Of a stretch of 64,000 nucleotides of DNA, positions 1 through 8,765 are shown one piece after another. Every line of letters begins with the position of its first letter. The stretch's first letter is position 1. The notes below the pieces were generated by a model. The model did not search any database. It saw nothing but the letters and a program-made list of their open reading frames with translations, and was not told the origin of the DNA. The position numbers and the translations under genes are program-made. The stretch spans positions 2,147,001 to 2,211,000 of the forward strand of contig NZ_AP024169.1 of the NCBI RefSeq assembly GCF_016591975.1. Direction: 5' to 3'. The stretch is from Anaeromicropila herbilytica (lineage in GTDB: Bacteria > Bacillota > Clostridia > Lachnospirales > Lachnospiraceae).

Positions 1-1
1 T

Positions 2-376
2 GGTGAAAGAAGACTATTGATTGAAGGCAAGACAAGCGTATCTCTTTTGATTCCATGTAGCAGATGCTTAGAAGACGTTGAAGTGTTTTTTGACATTAGC
101 TTAGAAAAAGAAGTTGATTTCAAAGTAAGCGCAGAAGACCGAACTAAGGAATTAGATGAAACAAATTATATTAGTGGATATAATCTGGATGTAGACGTAC
201 TCATCTATGATGAGATTCTCATAGACTTTCCTTTGAAAGTTTTATGTGATGAGGACTGCAAAGGTATATGTAACGTTTGCGGTATGAATCTCAATAAAGG
301 TTCTTGTGATTGTGAAAGTACAGCACTTGATCCTAGAATGTCAGTGATCCGTGATATCTTCAAAAATTCCAGATAA
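2..376 (+). CDS. DUF177 (YceD) family protein, 5' end outside window
   Basis: The reading frame is open to the window edge, so the start lies upstream and only about 125 codons are visible. The paired cysteines CSRCLE, then CDEDCKG, CNVCG and CDC near the C-terminus are typical of the DUF177/YceD family. In many bacteria this family is encoded directly before rpmF and has been linked to 23S rRNA accumulation. Here rpmF starts 43 nt downstream on the same strand, the expected operon order. The cysteine pattern suggests metal binding, but the biochemical role is not settled. A TTG at 17 could be read as a start, but the frame continues upstream with family-like residues, so I treat the gene as truncated by the window. 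Confidence 0.85.
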   Translation, partial: GERRLLIEGKTSVSLLIPCSRCLEDVEVFFDISLEKEVDFKVSAEDRTKELDETNYISGYNLDVDVLIYDEILIDFPLKVLCDEDCKGICNVCGMNLNKGSCDCESTALDPRMSVIRDIFKNSR

Positions 377-419
377 TTAATTTTGTTTTGGAATCTTAAT
401 ATATGAAGGAGGTGTAATC

Positions 420-599
420 ATGTCTATCTGTCCAAAGAATAAATCTTCAAAAGCAAGAAGAGATAGCCGTAGAGCAAACTGGAAAATGACTGCTCCAAAC
501 TTAGTAAAATGCAGTAAGTGTGGAGAATTAATGATGCCACATAGAGTATGTAAAGCTTGTGGTTCATACAACAAAAAAGAAATCATTTCAGCTGAATAA
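420..599 (+). CDS. rpmF: 50S ribosomal protein L32
   Basis: A 59-residue protein beginning MSICPKNKSSKARRDSRR, the standard L32 start with its basic N-terminus. It has a zinc-ribbon of two CxxC pairs at C31/C34 and C44/C47. Family members are 55-60 residues, so this is full length. AAGGAGG at 406-412 lies seven nt before the ATG. It follows the DUF177 gene in the conserved order and is closed by a hairpin terminator. The intact zinc cysteines mark the zinc-binding form of L32. Confidence 0.97.
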   Translation: MSICPKNKSSKARRDSRRANWKMTAPNLVKCSKCGELMMPHRVCKACGSYNKKEIISAE

Positions 600-604
600 T
601 TTTA

Positions 605-634
605 AGAGCTAACACTTAGGTGTTAGCTCTTTTC
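605..634 (+). terminator. Intrinsic terminator after rpmF
   Basis: Perfect 11-bp stem (AGAGCTAACAC / GTGTTAGCTCT) with a 4-nt loop, followed by TTTTC. It lies just after the rpmF stop. Confidence 0.9.
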
Positions 635-864
635 TGTTGTGCAAAAATCTTTTGTTAAATCTTACTTTAGCTGTGTCTAGAATACTAAATTGATACTATA
701 ATCATATAGATTTAAGAAAGTTAAATAGGAATACTCTTTATTTATAATTTTAGTAAAAAGTGGTATCAAATTGTTTACATAAGATTTATAATGTAATTAG
801 TAAGGATTATTCATACAAGCAGGTGGAGATTAAAATTGTCTGCTTACTTAACCGATTGGAGATC

Positions 865-1092
865 ATGACGAAAATGAAACGAATAAATAAATTAAAACTA
901 GTTTCTATTATACTCGTATTAATAACATTGTTTGGAGATTCAGTTAGTATATATTATAATGTAGTAAGAATGAATAATAACTTTTTAATTAATATTTTGA
1001 CTGGGTTATGCAATTTAGCTCTTATATTTGTTTTAATTGAACTGGTAAAAGAAGATAGAAGAATTAAATTACAAAAATTTGGAGAAGATTAA
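865..1092 (+). CDS. Small two-helix membrane protein, unknown function
   Basis: About 75 residues beginning MTKMKRINK, with two hydrophobic segments (about residues 10-28 and 40-60) separated by a short polar turn, and a charged tail rich in K, E, D and R. The frame extends upstream to a GTG at 760, but the added stretch is polar, unlike a membrane protein and lacks a good RBS. GGAG at 858-861 favours ATG 865 (spacing 3) or ATG 874 (spacing 12); neither is ideal. I do not recognise a family. It ends 24 nt before the PHP-domain gene, so the two may be co-transcribed. Confidence 0.5.
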   Translation: MTKMKRINKLKLVSIILVLITLFGDSVSIYYNVVRMNNNFLINILTGLCNLALIFVLIELVKEDRRIKLQKFGED

Positions 1093-1116
1093 TTATTATA
1101 ATGGGGGGCTAACTAA

Positions 1117-1893
1117 ATGATAGATTGTCATATTCATCTTGAAAATGGAGATTATACAATAGAGTGGTTAAATCAATTTGTGAAAGTAGCAGTAGAACGT
1201 GGGATAGAAGAGATATATCTACTGGAGCATAGTCATAGATTTCTTGAATTTATTCCTATGTATCAATCTATTTGCGAATATAGTGAATATCAAAGAAAAT
1301 GGTTTGAAAGTAAAAATAACCGTAATTTATCTTTAGAAGAGTATGTAGCATTTATACAACAAGCAAAACAGGGGAGATATCCTATTAAGATTCATTTTGG
1401 ATTGGAAATATGCTATTTTGAAGGTTATGAAGATTTTATTCATGAGATTTTGAAACATTATAACTTTGACTTTTTAACTGGATCCATTCATTGGGTAGAT
1501 GGATTTGGTTTTGACCATAAAAAAGAGCTCTGGGACTCAGTTGATGTGGACATGACTTACAGACGATATTATGAATTAATGAAAAGTTTGATAAAAAGTG
1601 ATTTATTTACTGGAGTGGCTCATCCAGATAGCATTAAAGCATTTGGCTATAAACCTTCCTATGAGTTACTTAATACCTATGAAGAAATAGCGAGCTTACT
1701 ATGTAAGCATGATATGTATGCAGAACAAAGTGGAGGTTTGCATTTGAATTATAGCGAGAGCTGTGAACTTGGTATGAATAAGACTATGTTAAATGTTTTT
1801 AAAGAAAGAGGGGTTCGAATCTTAACCGCTTCTGATGCGCATTCACCTGAGAATGTAGGTGCATATATTAGAGAATTGCAAGGCATGTTATAA
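1117..1893 (+). CDS. PHP-domain phosphoesterase, histidinol-phosphatase-like
   Basis: A 258-residue PHP-superfamily protein. The metal-binding signatures are DCHIHLE at residues 3-9, LLEHSH near 35-40, LEICYFEG and TGSIHWVD in the middle, GVAHPD near 170, and a final SDAHSPENVG. This arrangement matches the HisJ/HisK histidinol-phosphatase branch, which hydrolyses histidinol phosphate with a trinuclear metal site. No other his genes are in the window, so the actual substrate is uncertain and another phosphoester is possible. Length is typical for the family. A purine-rich ATGGGGGG stretch lies about 10 nt before the start. Confidence 0.8.
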   Translation: MIDCHIHLENGDYTIEWLNQFVKVAVERGIEEIYLLEHSHRFLEFIPMYQSICEYSEYQRKWFESKNNRNLSLEEYVAFIQQAKQGRYPIKIHFGLEICYFEGYEDFIHEILKHYNFDFLTGSIHWVDGFGFDHKKELWDSVDVDMTYRRYYELMKSLIKSDLFTGVAHPDSIKAFGYKPSYELLNTYEEIASLLCKHDMYAEQSGGLHLNYSESCELGMNKTMLNVFKERGVRILTASDAHSPENVGAYIRELQGML

Positions 1894-2013
1894 TTATAAT
1901 AACAATGAATATAAGGTATAAAATCTGATAACGATTACATAATATATTAATGATATGATAAACAAGCCTCTACATACTAGTTTAATAATATTGAAAGAAG
2001 ACGAGGTGTTGAA

Positions 2014-2277
2014 ATGGAAGAAAATAATTTTGGTAAATTAAAAATGGGTGAAATCGTTAAAAGTATTACAGGAGAGCTCTTTGTTGTGTGGGATTATAGT
2101 GAGAAAAAAGGAAGCTTTGCATTAATATCATACAACGAAATAAAGAAAATGAAAATCTTTATGAAAGAGTACTTGGAGGATAATTGTAGATGGTGTTCAA
2201 TGGCTGATTTTTTAAGAAATTATAAAGAAACTGATGCTAGAGTTACAATTGAGAATATTTATCGATTTCGCGAATGA
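2014..2277 (+). CDS. Hypothetical protein, 87 residues
   Basis: A small soluble, charged protein beginning MEENNFGKLKMGEIVK. The sequence GELFVVWDYSEKKGSFALISYNEI suggests a short beta-rich N-terminal half, followed by a helical half with a single CRWC pair. No family is recognised. The start has GAGGTG about six nt upstream. It stands alone and ends at a bidirectional terminator shared with the convergent gene. Confidence 0.6.
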   Translation: MEENNFGKLKMGEIVKSITGELFVVWDYSEKKGSFALISYNEIKKMKIFMKEYLEDNCRWCSMADFLRNYKETDARVTIENIYRFRE

Positions 2278-2285
2278 TGATAAAA

Positions 2286-2322
2286 AAGCCTGTAGTTAAT
2301 AATTGAATTAAATTACAGGCTT
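2286..2322. terminator. Bidirectional terminator between convergent genes
   Basis: Stem AAGCCTGTA / TACAGGCTT with further AT pairing toward the loop, flanked by A-run and T-run so it can work on both strands. It separates the 87-residue hypothetical gene from the convergent RNase H-fold gene. Confidence 0.85.
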
Positions 2323-2365
2323 TTAGTATAGTAACTATTATTCGTATGTTATAAGAAAATTAATA

Positions 2366-3457
2366 CTATTTACTTCCATGAACAAAATGAGTAAATAAAT
2401 GGCTTACGTACTTCTTAATATCTTCATAATTATTTAAAAATTCCTCGGTTGTTTCGATGTATTTTACTTTATCAAGATAATCAATCTTAAAATATGGAGT
2501 AATAATATCCTTATATTGTGGTACGAAGCAGCCAGTTTTTTTACTATAACAATTAGCTGCTTTTGCACGCGTTCTAAAATCCTTGTCCACATAAAAGGCG
2601 ACGGATTTATGTATTGCAGTATCTTCTTTTGGTAGATAAAAATAGTCTTTATAGTTATCGTAGAAGAATTTAAGTTCATTTTTATATAGATTTATTTTTA
2701 TTGTAGCGTGATTACCAAATGCATTAAGGTAAAGGATGTCATTTCCAAAGGAGATTCTTTTCGGAAGTGAATTGCCAAATAAGATCTGTATCTGCAAGAA
2801 TTCTTCTTCAAGATTAGTCTTAGTGATTTCAAAATCTTTTTCAAACAAATCAGGATAGCATAGGATCTTGGAGACTTTTAACATTCCAATCAGATCTTCC
2901 TTGTTATGAAGGAGTAATAGAACCTTAAGTTCATTCGAATTCTCGCTATTCGTACGTAATCCTAATAAATAGTTGCGATATACGTCTATTAATTCACCGC
3001 CAGAATAAGTATCTTCGCGGCTAATATCAAGAAATTGTTCGATTGTCTTTTGCTTTAGATTAGGAATGCGAAATGTCTTTTTGTAAGGATTGATTTTTTT
3101 ATATATATCAATTTGGTCTATTTGATCAAAAGAATAATCTAATTGATGAAAGCGGCATTTTTTTAGTAAATAAGGGATATCAAATCCAGTGCCGTTATAA
3201 TGCACTAATATTTTAAAATCTTTTAGAAATGCAAAAAAAGAAATCAATATTTCCTTTTCACTTGTATAGTCATTTGCGAACCATTGAATTAAGTTCCAAT
3301 GGTCTTCTCTGTAATAAAGGCATCCAATTAAATATAAAGCTGTTGTTTCTGGTGAAAAACCAGTTGTCTCTATATCAAAGAATATGGTATCATTTAAGTT
3401 GTAACCATTAAAATGATAATCTAGAGTTACATCAATTTTATCTTCAATTACTAACAT
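2366..3457 (-). CDS. RNase H-fold / DEDD-type exonuclease domain protein (YprB-like)
   Basis: 363 residues from the ATG at 3457. The N-terminal half has the DEDD exonuclease pattern: FFDIETTGF (first acidic pair), NGTGFDIPYL (second Asp), and a later HNKEDLIGML that supplies the last His/Asp pair. This matches the RNase_H_2 family of predicted 3'-5' exonucleases, including B. subtilis YprB. The C-terminal 140 residues are less conserved. The frame could start at TTG 3484, but CGAGG sits 5 nt before ATG 3457, which is the better start. It is monocistronic. Substrate unknown. Confidence 0.8.
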   Translation of the reverse strand: MLVIEDKIDVTLDYHFNGYNLNDTIFFDIETTGFSPETTALYLIGCLYYREDHWNLIQWFANDYTSEKEILISFFAFLKDFKILVHYNGTGFDIPYLLKKCRFHQLDYSFDQIDQIDIYKKINPYKKTFRIPNLKQKTIEQFLDISREDTYSGGELIDVYRNYLLGLRTNSENSNELKVLLLLHNKEDLIGMLKVSKILCYPDLFEKDFEITKTNLEEEFLQIQILFGNSLPKRISFGNDILYLNAFGNHATIKINLYKNELKFFYDNYKDYFYLPKEDTAIHKSVAFYVDKDFRTRAKAANCYSKKTGCFVPQYKDIITPYFKIDYLDKVKYIETTEEFLNNYEDIKKYVSHLFTHFVHGSK

Positions 3458-3798
3458 AATAACCTCGTTTCTAATATGTTTCAATTGGGTTAGTGTATTA
3501 AATATAGAATGGTTTACTTTATCTTATCATAAAATTAAAAAAATAGATATATACTTACTAATTTTAACTTTAATTGAGTGAGTTGATTATTATATATTAG
3601 TGCGCGAGCTTTGTTTGTGTGCATCCGCTGTAGGGCGTAAAATTCCCATGCATATTCGTAGTAGCGTCAAGAAACCAGCATGGGTATTTGACATCTGAAT
3701 TGATATGATATAAGATAGAATATCAATTTAAAGTCTATTTTAATAGAATTATGGGATGAAATGCCATTTAAAATAAAAAATAAGAATAGGAGAATGGT
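3458..3798. other. Intergenic region with an inverted repeat and a candidate promoter
   Basis: Divergent region without a credible ORF. It holds a 7-bp perfect inverted repeat CCCATGC (3645-3651) / GCATGGG (3678-3684), extendable to 12 bp with one mismatch. A candidate promoter follows it: TTGACA at 3688-3693, 17 nt, then TAAGAT at 3711-3716. The segment 3601-3628 carries GCGCGAG and the complement of GGATGCACACAA, both also found in the hairpin string near 37.4 kb. Confidence 0.5.
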
Positions 3799-4758
3799 AT
3801 GTGGGAGATAAAAATTTTTGGATTTGAATTTTTTTATATATTTTATAATTTCATTTTTTATAGTTTCTTTGGTTGGATCTATGAATCGACTTTAGTGTCG
3901 GTTCGCAATAAGAAGTTTATTAATCGCGGATTTATGAATGGTCCTGTGATCCCAATCTATGGTGTTGGTGCAACCGTTGTCTATGTTGTATTTTTACCAT
4001 TAAGAGATAATATAGCAATTATCTTTTTCGGAGGTCTAATTCTGGCTACTGTAATTGAATACATTACTTCCTATGCTATGGAGAAAATATTTCATGCAAA
4101 ATGGTGGGATTATAGCTATTTGAAATATAACATTAAAGGTCGTGTTTGTTTACGAGTTTCTTTATTTTGGGGAGTACTATCTGTAGCAATGACTTATTTT
4201 ATGCAACCTATTATTTCCGAAATAATAAAAAGGATTCCAAAGAATTATGGGGAGAATATCGGGTATGCTATCTTTGGTTTGTTTTTTCTTGATTTTGCAA
4301 TTACATTTATTAGTACATTAAAACTAGATCGTAGAATTGCAGATATTCAAAAATTACGCCAGGAGTTAACGGAATATATTGAGAATACTAGAATTTATGA
4401 AACAAAAGAAGAGATTAGAATACGATTTGAGAATTTTAGAATTACTGAAATGATTGACAATATTAAGTTAAAACTTGAGAATGAAATCATGAAGCATAAG
4501 GATAACACATCCTCAATGGATAGTTATGATTTTATGGCTAGAAAAATTGAAACGGAAACGAAAATTAGAGAAATTTTAGGTAAATATCAAAAGAAAAGAG
4601 ATTTTCATATCATACATAAACGACTTTTAAGGGCATTCCCTGGACTAAAGATAAAAGGTCGTGAACTTGCATTAAAAGATTTTAAAGATAAAATGCACCA
4701 GGAGAATAATATGAGGAATATTGAAGAAGAGCCAGGTGGGAGTGATTTTAATGAGTGA
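3799..4758 (+). CDS. Membrane protein, putative ABC-transporter-permease family (CmpB/PF06541-like)
   Basis: 319 residues with five or so transmembrane segments in the first 180 residues and a charged, probably coiled-coil cytoplasmic tail. The N-terminal pattern YSFFGWIYEST, the RGFMNGPVIPIYG motif and the AKWWDYS motif are hallmarks of the family named putative ABC-transporter permease (CmpB). No ATPase partner is visible, and the family's transport role is unproven. It overlaps the following cardiolipin synthase gene by 8 nt (ATGAGTGA), which implies translational coupling and a possible lipid or envelope role. Confidence 0.75.
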   Translation: MWEIKIFGFEFFYIFYNFIFYSFFGWIYESTLVSVRNKKFINRGFMNGPVIPIYGVGATVVYVVFLPLRDNIAIIFFGGLILATVIEYITSYAMEKIFHAKWWDYSYLKYNIKGRVCLRVSLFWGVLSVAMTYFMQPIISEIIKRIPKNYGENIGYAIFGLFFLDFAITFISTLKLDRRIADIQKLRQELTEYIENTRIYETKEEIRIRFENFRITEMIDNIKLKLENEIMKHKDNTSSMDSYDFMARKIETETKIREILGKYQKKRDFHIIHKRLLRAFPGLKIKGRELALKDFKDKMHQENNMRNIEEEPGGSDFNE

Positions 4759-6325
4759 TGATAAGTTAGATATTTTTAAGGATGATATAAAGGGTAAGAT
4801 AAAAACAAATCTGAGTGGATTCTTTCGCGCATGGTTGGTTAGTCTGCTTGTAATCCTACAATTTTTGGGTATTCTATTTATAAGCTTGTGGTTACAAAGT
4901 TATACCGTATATGTTTATTTCTTCCTTGAATTAATGAGTATTATTATCATAGTTGTTTTAGTAAATGATACAAGAAGTGCTTCTTACAAAATGGCATGGA
5001 TCTGTATTGCTCTTGTACTTCCTATTACAGGCCAGATTATGTATGCTTTATGGGGAAGAGCTGATTCGAAGAAGAAGATTGAGAAAAATGTATTAGTGAA
5101 GATTCAACATGGTGTAAACTATTTAAAACAGGATGAGAGTATTTTAGAAGAATTGGAAGATACGTATCCAAGAAATAAAAGAATGGTCAATTATTTGATA
5201 TCAGAAAATTATCCGGTATATAAAAATAATCAATTGAATTATTATCCAATGGGTGAGAATGTATTTGAAGCCATATTCAAGGATTTAAGTGAAGCAAAAG
5301 ATTTTATTTTAATAGATTTTTTTATTGTAGCAGAAGGCGTATTATGGGATAAAATGCATGAAATTCTATTGGATCGTATAAAAAATGGTGTGAAGGTAAT
5401 GTTCTTATATGATGATTTTGGAGCGATGCTTCGAACACCAAAACACTTTAAGAGAATGCTAGAAGCAGAAGGTTTTCAAGTACGTGTATTTAATCCAATT
5501 CATAAATATACGGATAAACTATATATGAATTATCGAAGTCATCAAAAAATTATTGTTATCGATGGAAATATTGGATATACTGGAGGTATGAACCTTGCAG
5601 ATGAGTATGTAAATATCATAAATCGTTTTGGTAAGTGGAAAGATAACGCAGTTCGAGTAATAGGGGATGCAGTTTGGGGCCTTACTGTTACCTTCTTACA
5701 GATGTGGGAAGTATGTGAAGATGGTGAATTTTTAGATTATGAACCTTTCCGCCCTACAATGAAGTTTGAAGAAAGTGATGTCTATTGTAGTACTATATCT
5801 GATGGACCAGCGAATAACCCCAATAACCCAATTGAAAGTATCTATAAACAGATGATACAATATTCTGAGAGATATCTTTATATTACAACACCTTATCTTA
5901 TTATTGAAGATGATATGAAAGATGCCTTAAAGATTGCAGCGAAAAGCGGAATTGATGTTCGCATTATTACTCCAAATATACCGGATAAGAAGAATGTTAA
6001 GATGCTTACGAATTATAACTATGGCGAACTATTAAAATATGGTGTGAAAATATATGAATATACACCAGGATTTATCCATGCAAAAACAATTATCAATGAA
6101 AGTTGTGGAATCGTAGGAACCATTAATATGGATTATCGTAGCTTTTATTTACACTATGAATGTGGATTATGGATGAGTAATCCTGAGATTATTCAAACAA
6201 TCAAGGAAGATTTGTTAAAGACAATGCAAGAAAGTAATGAAATAACATATGAAGAATGGAAAAATCGCCCGGTTACTTTAAAAATCTATCAATTATTTTT
6301 AAATATGTTTTCTACTTTAATGTAG
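4751..6325 (+). CDS. cls: Cardiolipin synthase, phospholipase D family
   Basis: 524 residues: two N-terminal membrane helices followed by two PLD catalytic domains. The HKD motifs are complete: HQKIIVIDGNIGYTGG near residue 262 and HAKTIINESCGIVGTINMD near 442. The family joins two phosphatidylglycerol molecules into cardiolipin and glycerol at the membrane. The frame opens at TTG 4721, but GGTGGGAG lies 8 nt before ATG 4751, which I take as the start. The overlap with the upstream gene suggests coupled translation. Length is typical of bacterial Cls. Confidence 0.92.
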   Translation: MSDDKLDIFKDDIKGKIKTNLSGFFRAWLVSLLVILQFLGILFISLWLQSYTVYVYFFLELMSIIIIVVLVNDTRSASYKMAWICIALVLPITGQIMYALWGRADSKKKIEKNVLVKIQHGVNYLKQDESILEELEDTYPRNKRMVNYLISENYPVYKNNQLNYYPMGENVFEAIFKDLSEAKDFILIDFFIVAEGVLWDKMHEILLDRIKNGVKVMFLYDDFGAMLRTPKHFKRMLEAEGFQVRVFNPIHKYTDKLYMNYRSHQKIIVIDGNIGYTGGMNLADEYVNIINRFGKWKDNAVRVIGDAVWGLTVTFLQMWEVCEDGEFLDYEPFRPTMKFEESDVYCSTISDGPANNPNNPIESIYKQMIQYSERYLYITTPYLIIEDDMKDALKIAAKSGIDVRIITPNIPDKKNVKMLTNYNYGELLKYGVKIYEYTPGFIHAKTIINESCGIVGTINMDYRSFYLHYECGLWMSNPEIIQTIKEDLLKTMQESNEITYEEWKNRPVTLKIYQLFLNMFSTLM

Positions 6326-6334
6326 AAAAAGATA

Positions 6335-6362
6335 TAAAGCTGGAATAGAGACCAGCTTTTAC
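6335..6362 (+). terminator. Terminator after cls
   Basis: Stem AAAGCTGG / CCAGCTTT with an 8-nt loop and TTTTA tail, ten nt after the cls stop. Confidence 0.8.
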
Positions 6363-6419
6363 TTTGTGTAGAATAATATGAAGATGCGGGTATTAATGAA
6401 AGAAAGGCATGGGTGTAAG

Positions 6420-7904
6420 ATGATACGTGAATTATTTGATAAGATTATAAATAGAGAAGATACGAGAAAAAATCTAATTGAACTGAAACAATTATTAAAA
6501 GAAGAAAATAATAAGAGGGCATTTCTATATTATGCGGGCTCGGAACTACATCTATTATGCGATTTACTCAAAGAAGAGGATGCGAAGATTCGTAAAAATG
6601 CAGCGTTAATCATGGGAGAGATAGGACAAGATTCTTTTCTTGAATTACTAATGGATGCTTATGAATCAGAAGAACAATTATTTGTTAAAAGTTCATATTT
6701 AACAGCAATCAGCAAACTTGATTTTAAAAAATATAATACGAAGTTAAAAACATACTTAAATGATTTGACGAACAAGGAATGGCCTTTAGAAAGTAGAAAG
6801 CATGTGGATGAAGAGATAAGAATCTTAACGAGCATGATGCTTGAACTTGAAAAACCAAAATTCCACAAATTTGTTGGATATGATAAAACAATGGATGTAG
6901 TCCTCTTAACAAATCGAAATCATAAAGATATTACTCTTAAGCAATTAGAAGAAGTAAATAAGAAAGAGTTTAATGCAGGTGTTATCGTTCGTTCAACTGA
7001 CCTAAATAAGATACTTAAGATACGTACATTCACAGAAATGTTATTTCTAATTAAGGGCATGAATAGCTTGAATGACAAGCCAACATCCATTGCTGAGACT
7101 ATTAGTAAAAGTAATCTATTGACTTTTTTAAAGCAAGTTCATGAAGGAGATTCTCCCTTCTATTTCCGTATAGAATTAAAAAGTAAGATGGAATTAGATA
7201 AAAAGAGTGCCTTTACAAAAAAGATTGCTAGTGAATTAGAACGATTAACAAAACGTGAACTTATTAATTCTACTTCAAATTATGAGATAGAGATACGATT
7301 AATTGCTAATAAAGATGGCGGATACAATACGCTATTAAAATTATTTACCCTAAAAGATACCCGTTTTTCCTATCGCAAGAATTCTATTGCTAATAGTATT
7401 CATCCTGTGAATGCTGCACTTTGTGCTAATTTGGCTAAAGCTTATCTAGAGGAAGAAGCACAAGTTTTAGACCCATTTTGCGGAGTGGGAACTATGCTCA
7501 TTGAACGTAATAAGTTAGCCCCAGCCAATCCAATGTATGGTATCGATATCTATGGTGATGCAATCGATATGGCGAGAGAGAATGCATCATTAGATAAAAC
7601 TATCATCAATTATATCAATCGAGATTTCTTTGATTTTAAACATGAATATTTATTTGATGAGATTATAACAAATATGCCAAATGCCAAAGGACGAAAAGAT
7701 GACGACGATATAAAGAAGTTATATCATAGTTTTTTTAATAAAATTCCAGAAATTCTAAAGGAAAATGGTATAATTCTCTTACATGTTAAGGATGAATCAA
7801 TGGTTCAGAAAGAACTAAAAAATTGCAGGTTTAAATTAGAAAAGAAATGGGAATTGTCGAAAAAAGAAGAGACTTATTTTTATGTAATTCGATACATCGG
7901 ATAG
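6420..7904 (+). CDS. HEAT-repeat plus SAM-dependent RNA methyltransferase (UPF0020/TRM11-like)
   Basis: About 494 residues. The N-terminus (about 1-130) looks like alpha-helical HEAT repeats (AKIRKNAALIMGEIG, VKSSYLTAISKL). The middle may be THUMP-like. The C-terminus is a Rossmann methyltransferase: LDPFCGVGTMLIERN is SAM motif I, YGIDIYGDAIDMARENA is motif II, and ITNMPNAKGR occupies motif IV. The UPF0020 family usually has D/NPPY at motif IV and makes N2-methylguanosine in RNA; here the position reads NMPN. The substrate is therefore uncertain. An in-frame ATG at 6378 lacks an RBS. ATG 6420 follows AAAGG and GGGTG and starts at the conserved helical region, so I prefer it. Confidence 0.75.
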   Translation: MIRELFDKIINREDTRKNLIELKQLLKEENNKRAFLYYAGSELHLLCDLLKEEDAKIRKNAALIMGEIGQDSFLELLMDAYESEEQLFVKSSYLTAISKLDFKKYNTKLKTYLNDLTNKEWPLESRKHVDEEIRILTSMMLELEKPKFHKFVGYDKTMDVVLLTNRNHKDITLKQLEEVNKKEFNAGVIVRSTDLNKILKIRTFTEMLFLIKGMNSLNDKPTSIAETISKSNLLTFLKQVHEGDSPFYFRIELKSKMELDKKSAFTKKIASELERLTKRELINSTSNYEIEIRLIANKDGGYNTLLKLFTLKDTRFSYRKNSIANSIHPVNAALCANLAKAYLEEEAQVLDPFCGVGTMLIERNKLAPANPMYGIDIYGDAIDMARENASLDKTIINYINRDFFDFKHEYLFDEIITNMPNAKGRKDDDDIKKLYHSFFNKIPEILKENGIILLHVKDESMVQKELKNCRFKLEKKWELSKKEETYFYVIRYIG

Positions 7905-7912
7905 AGTTTTTG

Positions 7913-7968
7913 TTAGGGGGATAAAGCTTTTCTTAGTAAACTAAAACATGGCTTTTGCCTCCCTAACC
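7913..7968. repeat. Imperfect hairpin between convergent genes, possible terminator or small foldback repeat
   Basis: Ends GTTAGGGGG and CCTCCCTAAC are complementary, with an inner TTAGTAAACTAA palindrome. The right arm, read on the minus strand (GTTAGGGAGGCAAAAGCC), closely resembles the left end of the foldback element at 53.67 kb (GTTGGGGGCAAAAGCC). It may act as a bidirectional terminator for the methyltransferase and ferredoxin genes. Confidence 0.55.
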
Positions 7969-7992
7969 AACCCTTTAATTAAAAGACTGTAT

Positions 7993-8196
7993 TTATTCTT
8001 TAATGTCGATGGCATTAACAGGACAGGAGTCTCTACCTTCCTTAGCTCCTTCTTCTGCGTTAGAAGGAATTTCGTCAACGATTGTTTCTGATTTGCCATC
8101 ATCGTTCATTTGGTATACCTCAGGGCATACATTTACACATAATTCACAACCAATACAAGTATCTTGATCAACAACTGCTTTCATAATCAATACCAT
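7993..8196 (-). CDS. Ferredoxin, single [4Fe-4S] type
   Basis: 67 residues. CIGCELCVNVCP and the later SCPVNAI supply the four ligands of one cubane cluster (CxxCxxC plus the C-terminal CP), with one extra cysteine in the VCP position. The acidic linker is shortened and lacks a second cluster, so this is a monocluster low-potential electron carrier. The frame starts MVLIMKAVVDQD. The family usually starts at MKAVVD (8184), but AAGGATGG lies closer to ATG 8196, so the exact start is open. It is a single-gene unit. Confidence 0.88.
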   Translation of the reverse strand: MVLIMKAVVDQDTCIGCELCVNVCPEVYQMNDDGKSETIVDEIPSNAEEGAKEGRDSCPVNAIDIKE

Positions 8197-8318
8197 TACA
8201 TAACCATCCTTACCAGATGTGTTACAGCCACATAATATAATTTAATGAATTTAGGTTGAAAGATTCGATATGTGGCATCCTTTCTTTTTGTTATTTTCTT
8301 TCAGCCTTAAAATTTTGG

Positions 8319-8324
8319 TATAAT
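8319..8324 (+). promoter_or_regulatory. Extended -10 promoter element
   Basis: TGGTATAAT is a perfect extended -10 box about 105 nt upstream of the next gene; no clear -35 box is seen. Confidence 0.45.
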
Positions 8325-8429
8325 ATTACCTTTTTGTCACAAATTTATTATATACACAATTAATTTATATATACAATAATATTGAAAATAATGTGTACAA
8401 AAAGATCACAGTAAGGGGGAGATATATCT

Positions 8430-8678
8430 ATGATGTATACAAATGTTTGTAAACACTGTAAAAAAGTATTTAAATCTAAAATATTGATTTTTTCCTGTAA
8501 GGATTGTATTAAGTTAGATGCGAATCATTTTGATGCCATTGAACTATATTTAAAGATGTATCCGAACAGTAATGCCTTGCAGATATCAGATGAACTAGGA
8601 ATCACAGCTTATGAAGTATTACAGTATGTTAAAGAGGGAAGACTTAAAGAATCAAGAGGAACGTTTGAACAATTATAA
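8430..8678 (+). CDS. Small zinc-ribbon/HTH protein, YvyF-like
   Basis: 82 residues. The N-terminus has CKHCKK and later CKDC, a four-cysteine zinc ribbon. The C-terminal half (NALQISDELGITAYEVLQYVKEGRL) looks like a small winged or plain helix-turn-helix. This layout resembles the flagellar-operon protein YvyF (TIGR03826), where the ribbon precedes the phrase about a variable ending in VKEGRL. No flagellar genes lie in the window, so a role in flagellar regulation is inference only. GGGGGAGA lies about 6-8 nt upstream of the paired ATGs. Confidence 0.65.
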   Translation: MMYTNVCKHCKKVFKSKILIFSCKDCIKLDANHFDAIELYLKMYPNSNALQISDELGITAYEVLQYVKEGRLKESRGTFEQL

Positions 8679-8708
8679 GACAGTAATCGAACATTTGTTT
8701 ACAAAACC

Positions 8709-8737
8709 TTGATTTTTCATAAAAGCTAGGGTATAAT
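8709..8737 (+). promoter_or_regulatory. Candidate sigma-A promoter for ruvAB
   Basis: TTGATT at 8709-8714, 17-nt spacer, TATAAT at 8732-8737, 29 nt before ruvA. Confidence 0.65.
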
Positions 8738-8765
8738 TACAAAAAAGTGTTCGAGGAGTATTTGG

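Noticed and set aside
760..864. N-terminal extension of the small membrane protein from GTG 760
   Set aside because: No RBS at 760 and the extra 35 residues are unlike the rest; starts at 865 or 874 fit better.
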